Assembly (NCBI GenBank): GCA_039414355.1
Contig: JBCDJN010000001.1
Location: 74,107 to 138,106, forward strand
From: JBCCQL01 sp039414355
Lineage (GTDB): Bacteria > Planctomycetota > Planctomycetia > Pirellulales > Lacipirellulaceae
Direction of reading: 5' to 3'
DNA: 64,000 nucleotides
Shown: piece after piece, positions 59,153-64,000 of the stretch
Numbering within the stretch: the stretch's first letter is position 1
Layout of the letters: every line of letters starts with the position of its first letter
Notes under the pieces: model-generated
Database searches by the model: none
Seen by the model: the letters and a program-made list of their open reading frames with translations, nothing else
What the model was told of the DNA's origin: nothing
Translations under genes and position numbers: made by a program

Positions 59153-60760
59153 TCAGTGCGTGGGCGTTGGCTCGGCAGTGGCGGGATTGGTTGCGGGGTC
59201 GCCGGCCAAGGCGGGCGTGGACATCAGCGACGCGCCCAAGTCGGCCTCGGCGTGGTCGTGCTTGAGTTGCTCGCGGATGCGTCGGACGTCCGCCTCGATC
59301 GGTTCGAAGCAGGCGAGCATCCCGGCCACTTGCGCCGGCGTGGGGCCGGCCGCCTCGTCGGGCGCCCCCTCCAAGATCAACTGACCCACCTTCACACCGT
59401 CGATCACCAGCGGGTGGGCGACGCTCCACAGCAGCTCGCTGTCAAACTCCCCCTTCGCCGGTGACTTCCACGTGGCGTAGAAGACCTCGTGCAACGCTGG
59501 AATATTGATCGCCAGCTTCATCTGTGCCAAGCCCTGCTCGTCGGCCAGGTCGATCATCGCCACCCAGAGCTTGTCCCACTCCCGCGAGCCCTGCAGCCGA
59601 ACGGCGCCGTGGTTATCGGAAGACGAATCACGTTTTCCGCCCCGCAGCGCGGCCGCGGAGTTGCGGAACCGGTTCTTCAGCAGCGCCAGCTCGATGTGGC
59701 CGAAGGTCTTGGTCGAGATCAAGAACAGCACCACCGCGCCGATAATGGCCAGGGCGATCCAGTCCATCTGCCAGAGGATGGCCAGCAGCGCGGCCAGGCA
59801 GGTCGTCGCGCAGATCAGCGTTACAAACATCGCCGCCTGCCGCACCGACCAGCCGCGGATCAGCAGCGAGTGGTGAAGGTGGCCGCGGTCGGGCGCGAAG
59901 AGGCTGCGGCCGGTCAGCTTGCGGCGGAGGATGGCGGCGGCGGAGTCCAGAATCGGCACTGACCAAACCGCCAGCGGCACCGCCATGGCCATCGCCGCCG
60001 GCGACTTCACTGACGTGTGCGTGGCGATCACGCCCACCACCAGCCCGATGAGCATGCTGCCCGTGTCGCCCAGGTAGATGGACGCGGGGGCGAAGTTGTA
60101 CCGCAGGAACCCCAGTTGGGCGCCGGCGAGCGCCACCACGATGAAGCCCTCGGCGTAGTGCCCCATGATGGCGGTCATCGCGCCCACGGTCAGGCAGAGT
60201 ACCGTGCCTACGCTTGCAGCCAGGCCGTCGATGCCGTCGATCAGGTTGATGGCGTTGATCGTGACAATCAGCCAGACGAGCGTCACGGGGATGCTCAGCC
60301 AGTCGGCGAACTCAATCTGCTGGCCGAAGATGCCGAAACGTTCGATCCTCAGCCCGCAGTACAGCATCAAGCCGGCGGCGGCGAACTGGGCGAGCAGCTT
60401 GTACCGGCCCTTCATGCCGTAGCGGTCGTCGATGATGCCAACGCCCACAATCCACGCCGAGGCGAGCAGCAGCCCGGCAAACACCCGGCGGTCGGTTGCG
60501 AAGTTCTTCAGGTTCAGCAGGTCCACGCCGTAGGCGTACGCCACGGCAAAGCTCACGCCCACGCCGGCAAGCAGCGCAATGTAAACCGCGACGCCGCCGC
60601 CCAGGGCGACGGCGGTGAGTTGCTTCTTGCGGCCGCCGTCGGGCTTATCGACAAAGCCAATCTGGCGGGCCAACTGCCGGACGACCCGTGTGGCGAGCAG
60701 CCCGACGGCGAGCGCCACCGCAAAGGCAAGGGCGTAGCAAATAAGGACCGATTGCGGCAT
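59153..60760 (-). CDS. WecA/MraY-like undecaprenyl-phosphate sugar-phosphate transferase with extra C-terminal domain
   Basis: A 535-residue polytopic membrane enzyme that starts glycan synthesis by moving a sugar 1-phosphate from a nucleotide sugar to undecaprenyl phosphate. About eleven membrane segments are visible. The catalytic motifs are VGIIDDRYG, NAINLIDGIDGLA and SIYLGDTGSM, and the histidine-rich loop is DRGHLHHSLL. The family is normally 320-380 residues; here an extra cytoplasmic domain of about 175 residues follows (DLADEQGLAQMKLAINIPAL, then SELLWSVAHPLVIDGVKVG). It heads the fucose gene run. The sugar could be GlcNAc or another; this is not decided by sequence. Confidence 0.9.
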   Translation of the reverse strand: MPQSVLICYALAFAVALAVGLLATRVVRQLARQIGFVDKPDGGRKKQLTAVALGGGVAVYIALLAGVGVSFAVAYAYGVDLLNLKNFATDRRVFAGLLLASAWIVGVGIIDDRYGMKGRYKLLAQFAAAGLMLYCGLRIERFGIFGQQIEFADWLSIPVTLVWLIVTINAINLIDGIDGLAASVGTVLCLTVGAMTAIMGHYAEGFIVVALAGAQLGFLRYNFAPASIYLGDTGSMLIGLVVGVIATHTSVKSPAAMAMAVPLAVWSVPILDSAAAILRRKLTGRSLFAPDRGHLHHSLLIRGWSVRQAAMFVTLICATTCLAALLAILWQMDWIALAIIGAVVLFLISTKTFGHIELALLKNRFRNSAAALRGGKRDSSSDNHGAVRLQGSREWDKLWVAMIDLADEQGLAQMKLAINIPALHEVFYATWKSPAKGEFDSELLWSVAHPLVIDGVKVGQLILEGAPDEAAGPTPAQVAGMLACFEPIEADVRRIREQLKHDHAEADLGASLMSTPALAGDPATNPATAEPTPTH

Positions 60761-61248
60761 CCGGGTCAGTTTCTTCTAGCGGCGCCGGCGGCACGCGGAC
60801 CGCGTTTGGCGGTGGCGCGATGACGTGGGACAGGCAAGTGGAATATAGACGAGGGCGGAAGCGAGACGCTGGCGACGCCCGCGGGGTGTTGCTTGCAACT
60901 GTCGCGCCGCCGGCGAAGTCGCCGTAGCCGCCAATCGGGTGCCGAGGGCTGAACCGCCCGCCGTCAACGCCGCCTCCAGCCGGTGAGATTGACCGGCAGA
61001 CCGAAGCCTCTGGCGAGTCGGCGGTCGAGCTCTAAATTGAAACCAACCGGGCACTTACGGCTGCCGCCGTTCCGCTGGCTGAATCTTATGCGGGGGAAAT
61101 CTGCCCGTCAACGAACGCGTCGTTCCGTTGCCCTCGGAAAGCCGATTCTTCACAGCTCGGCGTCGCCAAACGGCCGCCGATCGCTAACCGCGGGCGTTGC
61201 CAAAACGCAACACCCACCCGGCTGACGGGGGGCTGCTGTGCAGAAACT
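60761..61248. promoter_or_regulatory. 488-bp intergenic region with a hairpin after the WcaF-like gene
   Basis: This gap separates the WcaF-like gene from the WecA-like gene on the minus strand and should contain the promoter of the fucose operon. A stem-loop of 9 pairs (GGGTGTTGC with GCAACGCCC in minus-strand RNA, one G-U pair; 61192-61215) lies 34 bases after the WcaF-like stop and is a plausible terminator. No promoter or gene was recognised in the remainder. Confidence 0.4.
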
Positions 61249-61869
61249 TCAACCCGTGGGCGGCTGACGCTCGCCGATCACCTTCGCCGGCACGCCGCCA
61301 ACGATCGCCGCCGGCGGCACGTCCTTGCTCACCACGGCGCCGGCGGCCACCACGGCGTTGGCGCCCACCGTCACGTGGGGCAGCAGCGTGCTGCGGGCGG
61401 CAACCCAGGCGCCATCGTCAACGACGATCTCGCCCGGAATCAGGTCGAAGAGCTCCCGCGTATGGTCGTGGCTGCCGGTGCAGAAGTAAACGTCCTGCGA
61501 GATGCAAACGTGGCTGCCGATCCGCACATTGACGATGCTGTCGATCCACACCTGCTCGCCAATCCACGAGTAGTCGCCCACCTCCAGCCGCCAGGGGTAC
61601 TTGATGCGAACGCCCGGCTTAAGCATCACGCCCTTGCCGATCTTCGCCCCAAACTTCCGCAGCAACCATGTCTTGGGGCCCGGCGGCGGGCAGAGGCCGG
61701 TCTCAAACAGCAGCAGGCTCACCGCGTACCAAGCCAGCCGGGTCCAGCGGCCGCGGCCCGGGTGGTAGTCGCCCACGGTGTAGCGGGAGAAGTCAACCCA
61801 CGCCCGCCGCTCACCGGCGGGCGTTGGCGGCTCGTCGGCAACCGGCGTTGGTGCGGGGGCATCGGCCAT
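61249..61869 (-). CDS. WcaF-like acetyltransferase (left-handed beta-helix)
   Basis: A 206-residue acyltransferase. The fold is a left-handed beta-helix made of hexapeptide repeats: IGKGVMLKPGVRIKYPWRLE, VNVRIGSHVCISQDVYFCTG and VTVGANAVVAAGAVVSKDVP. The start RRAWVDFSRYTVGDYHPGRG and the W-rich helical region before the repeats match the colanic-acid acetyltransferase WcaF group. It should add an acetyl group to a sugar of the surface polysaccharide. The catalytic histidine is in GSHDHTRELFD. It lies upstream of the WecA-like gene on the same strand. The ATG at 61869 is preferred; the frame extends to 61905. Confidence 0.88.
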   Translation of the reverse strand: MADAPAPTPVADEPPTPAGERRAWVDFSRYTVGDYHPGRGRWTRLAWYAVSLLLFETGLCPPPGPKTWLLRKFGAKIGKGVMLKPGVRIKYPWRLEVGDYSWIGEQVWIDSIVNVRIGSHVCISQDVYFCTGSHDHTRELFDLIPGEIVVDDGAWVAARSTLLPHVTVGANAVVAAGAVVSKDVPPAAIVGGVPAKVIGERQPPTG

Positions 61870-61909
61870 GCCGCGAATCGTACGCAGGCGCCCGCCGGCC
61901 AGCAATCGG

Positions 61910-62323
61910 CTATCGCCGCGTGGCCCGCGTAGCCTGCTTGTTGGCGACCTTCTCGAAGTCGTCGGCCGTCAGCTTCTTGTCGAGCACCAGCAGCGTCACC
62001 GGCTTCTGCTCAGCCAACTCGGCGGCCCGCCAGATCTTGGCGAGGTCCACCTGCTTCCGCGGCTGCAGCGTGATCACCGCCCGGTTCTGCTTGACCGACG
62101 CCTGCACCCGCTTCACGCCCGGCGTCGCGTACAGCTTGCGGGCCAGCTTCTTCGCGCAGGTCTTGCAGTGCAGGTCGACGACATAGAGCTCAATCACCCC
62201 CTGCGGCAGCACACGCTTGGCCTCGGCCTGATCGGCGGAAGGCGTGGCCGGGGCCGCCGTCACCGGTGCGGCCGGGGCGGGCGAAGTGGCGATGGCGAGC
62301 AGCAACGCGGGCAGCGTGATCAT
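61910..62323 (-). CDS. exported heavy-metal-associated domain protein
   Basis: A 137-residue protein with a signal peptide (LPALLLAIATSPAPAAP) and one HMA-type domain. Its metal-binding motif is DLHCKTCAKKLARKLYATPG (CxxC), followed by the VKRVQASVKQNRAVITL strand and a further helix-strand unit with VTLLVLDKKLTADDF. HMA domains carry Cu(I) or similar soft metals. The exported location and the RND-type efflux pump and CxxC lipoprotein upstream on the same strand suggest a periplasmic metal-handling unit. It may also be part of the WcaF-like transcript, 40 bases downstream. Confidence 0.8.
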   Translation of the reverse strand: MITLPALLLAIATSPAPAAPVTAAPATPSADQAEAKRVLPQGVIELYVVDLHCKTCAKKLARKLYATPGVKRVQASVKQNRAVITLQPRKQVDLAKIWRAAELAEQKPVTLLVLDKKLTADDFEKVANKQATRATRR

Positions 62324-62373
62324 GGCGACGTCCTTGTCGTGGAAGCTGAGTTGGTGAAACGGCCGTAGACGGG

Positions 62374-62967
62374 TTACTCCCGCACATACAAACCGGTTGC
62401 GGTTACGACCAATTGATCGGCCGTGGCGCCGCCGGGGCTGGGCAAGATTTTTGCTTCGCCCTCAATCACCACCACATCGCCCGCTTTCACCGCTAGCAGT
62501 TCCTGCGCGCCAACGGGCAGCGTCTTGCCCTGCTCGTCGACGAAGGTGACCGTCGCCACGGACGCCAGCTTGTCCTTCGCCCGTGCTTTGCAGAACGCGC
62601 ACTCTTCGGCGTGGTTCGGGTCACTCATGTGGTCGGCCATCTCGGCGGCCGTCGACGGGTCGACGAGGAAGAGCGTCGCCTCGCCCGCCTTGAAGGGGAA
62701 GTCGGGCTCGGTGTCGTACGGGTTGGCGACGCCGCCGATCTGGCCGACGAGCACGACCGGCCGGCCGTTCAGCTCCTCGGCGCCGCCGCTCTCGCGGAGG
62801 TCAAGCGGCGTGACCGGGTCGGCGGGTTCTTCGGCGAGCTTGAACCGCTGCCGCTGGGACTCAACGACTTCCGGCGACAGGCCTTTTGCCGCCGGCTCAC
62901 AGCCGACCAGCAGCACCAAGCCCGCCAACAGGGACACCGCCGCGGAGGATTGCATGTGGGTCTTCAA
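62374..62967 (-). CDS. lipoprotein with CxxC motif, unknown function
   Basis: A 197-residue lipoprotein whose signal segment (LLAGLVLLVGC) ends in a lipobox. The mature protein is a single beta-rich domain with an OB-fold-like pattern (PVVLVGQIGGVANPYDTEP, then VATVTFVDEQGKTLPVGAQE and GDVVVIEGEAKI). An ECAFCKARAK insertion has a CxxC motif that could bind metal or act as a redox pair. It lies between an RND pump gene and an HMA domain protein gene, both metal- or efflux-related, and is probably co-transcribed with them. No named family was recognised. The second ATG (codon 5) is an alternative start. Confidence 0.7.
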   Translation of the reverse strand: MKTHMQSSAAVSLLAGLVLLVGCEPAAKGLSPEVVESQRQRFKLAEEPADPVTPLDLRESGGAEELNGRPVVLVGQIGGVANPYDTEPDFPFKAGEATLFLVDPSTAAEMADHMSDPNHAEECAFCKARAKDKLASVATVTFVDEQGKTLPVGAQELLAVKAGDVVVIEGEAKILPSPGGATADQLVVTATGLYVRE

Positions 62968-63051
62968 CGCACCTTCTCCCTGGATAGTTGAGGTCGCAGA
63001 TGCCCCAGGCTACGCAGCCGGCGACGGAAAGGTTCGCACGGCCGCCGGTTT

Positions 63052-64000
63052 TCACCCGCCCGTGGCCGCCCGCAGCGGCAGCCGGGTGTGGGCGATCAGC
63101 ACGGGCGCCTCTTCGGGGTCTTCCACCTCTGTCGGCTCGTCGACCGGCAGTTCTTCGGTCTCGGCGGCGTCTTGCTTCTGCTGGCGCCGCTTCGCGCAGC
63201 CGCGGCACATCAGCATAACGTAACCGGCCGGCACGAAAGCCAGGGCCAGCAGCGTCGCCCCCGCCACGCCGCCGGAGATGGTGGTCGCCAGCGGCGGCCA
63301 GAACCCGCCCCCGCTCAGCAGCAACGGCAGGAAGCCGGCGATGGTCGTCAGCGTCGTGGAGAAGACGTGCCGGCTGGCGCGGACCACCACGTTGCGCACG
63401 GCGTCCGGGTCGCCGGTGCGGGCGTCCTCGTCTTCGCGGAGGGCGGCGAGCACCACAATCGAGTCGTTGATCGCCACGCCCGCCAGGCCCATCGAGCCAA
63501 CGATCGCCATGAAGCCAAACGGGTAGCCCACCACGGCGAGCGCCCCGAGGCCGAGGCCGATCGAGAGCACACCCACCACGCCAATCAGGCCCGCCATGCG
63601 GAAGCTGCCGAACGACAACACCAGCGTGGCGACCAACAGCACCATCAGCACGCCGACGCTGGACATCAGGTTGCCGACGGCCTGGTCCCGCTTGTCGCTT
63701 TCGCCGCCGTACGCCAGCCGGTAGCCGGGCGGCAGCTCGAAGCCCGCTTCGTCCAGCCGCTGCTGGAAGTCGCCCAGCACCTGGGCGGGCAGCACGCCGG
63801 CGGTGATGTAGCCGCGGACCTCGTTCATCCGCTCTCCGTTGAAGTGCGGGATGGCCGCGATCTCCGGCTCCAGGTTGACGCCGGCGATGGCCGAGAGCGG
63901 CAGGTGCGCCGCGGACTCGTTGCTGTCCGGCGCCCGCAGCCCGGCGGGAGACAGCGCCAGCGACGCCACCTCGCGGAAGTCGCCCCGCGTCGCCGCGACC
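63052..64000 (-). CDS. RND efflux permease, C-terminal part
   Basis: The frame is open through the right edge, so only about 315 residues of a protein of about 1000 are visible. The porter subdomain (GDFQQRLDEAGFELPPGYRL) is followed by the second group of membrane helices: VLMVLLVATLVLSFGSF, VGYPFGFMAIVGSMGLAGVA, NDSIVVLAALREDEDARTGD, and SGGVAGATLLALAFVPAGYV. This is the C-terminal half of RND pumps of the AcrB/HAE type; the metal-type CusA class was not supported by residues visible here. The cytoplasmic tail is long and acidic and carries CRGC. It is upstream of the lipoprotein and HMA genes on the same strand. Confidence 0.9.
   Translation of the reverse strand, partial: VAATRGDFREVASLALSPAGLRAPDSNESAAHLPLSAIAGVNLEPEIAAIPHFNGERMNEVRGYITAGVLPAQVLGDFQQRLDEAGFELPPGYRLAYGGESDKRDQAVGNLMSSVGVLMVLLVATLVLSFGSFRMAGLIGVVGVLSIGLGLGALAVVGYPFGFMAIVGSMGLAGVAINDSIVVLAALREDEDARTGDPDAVRNVVVRASRHVFSTTLTTIAGFLPLLLSGGGFWPPLATTISGGVAGATLLALAFVPAGYVMLMCRGCAKRRQQKQDAAETEELPVDEPTEVEDPEEAPVLIAHTRLPLRAATGG

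Noticed and set aside
60761..61248. tRNA or riboswitch in the large gap before the fucose operon
   Set aside because: No cloverleaf, TψC-like GTTCRA motif or conserved riboswitch core was found; only one short stem-loop was seen.

Overview
The window is high-GC, densely coded DNA from a planctomycete, most likely of the order Pirellulales and probably marine. The support is the set of gene families: a DUF1559 prepilin-like protein, ECF sigma factor plus FecR/LamG pair, DUF1552 and DUF1592/1588/1585 proteins, five secreted proteins with PEP-CTERM-like tails, dockerin-like type I repeats, and algal or plant polysaccharide hydrolases. No rRNA, tRNA, CRISPR array, prophage or insertion sequence was recognised.

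Layout. 1-10.5 kb is a polysaccharide-degradation locus: a FecR/LamG protein (cut by the left edge), an ECF sigma factor, a small lipoprotein and a DUF1559 protein form an overlapping minus-strand operon. Next to it are a PEP-CTERM protein, a GH86-like agarase/porphyranase, a divergent PEP-CTERM protein and an AraC regulator. 10.6-18.7 kb holds fumC, two tandem paralogous TPR proteins, an AlkA-like glycosylase, a Yip1-family membrane protein and a 20-cysteine lipoprotein. 18.8-25.4 kb holds an ABC exporter, a secreted endonuclease I, a membrane-anchored AAA ATPase and a voltage-gated K+ channel. 25.5-32.7 kb is a minus-strand housekeeping run: accD, a degenerate histidine phosphatase, rpe, scpB, a zinc-ribbon membrane protein and an M32 carboxypeptidase. 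32.8-36.8 kb holds a BshB1-like deacetylase, small proteins, a lipoprotein and a XerC/D recombinase. 36.8-42 kb holds a GH10 xylanase and a sigma/anti-sigma/secretin-like operon. 42-45.9 kb holds a glycosyltransferase, a DUF4254 protein and an FG-GAP repeat protein. 46-50.7 kb holds a patatin/DUF5996 pair and a TetR-controlled YgiN/SDR/MdaB-like quinone-detoxification cluster. 50.7-55.2 kb holds an SMI1/KNR4 protein and the DUF1552/DUF1592 pair. 55.4-61.9 kb makes and assembles a fucose-containing surface polysaccharide (WecA-like, fcl, gmd, GT4, WcaF-like). 61.9-64 kb holds a metal-binding domain protein, a lipoprotein and the C-terminal end of an RND efflux pump.

The most unusual signals are not genes. 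Six intergenic arrays of short (7-11 bp) units, four of them folded back as inverted repeats, each sit within about 10 bp of a stop codon and always between two genes read in the same direction, although their sequences are unrelated. A roughly 400-bp patch inside fumC has third-position GC of about 55% against 95% on both sides (hand counts). A 73-nt near-perfect hairpin precedes the mdaB-like gene, and two 22-bp operator-like repeats exactly 42 bp apart lie in the TetR intergenic region. The histidine phosphatase has lost both catalytic histidines. All coordinates, counts and motifs were read by eye; no search was run.
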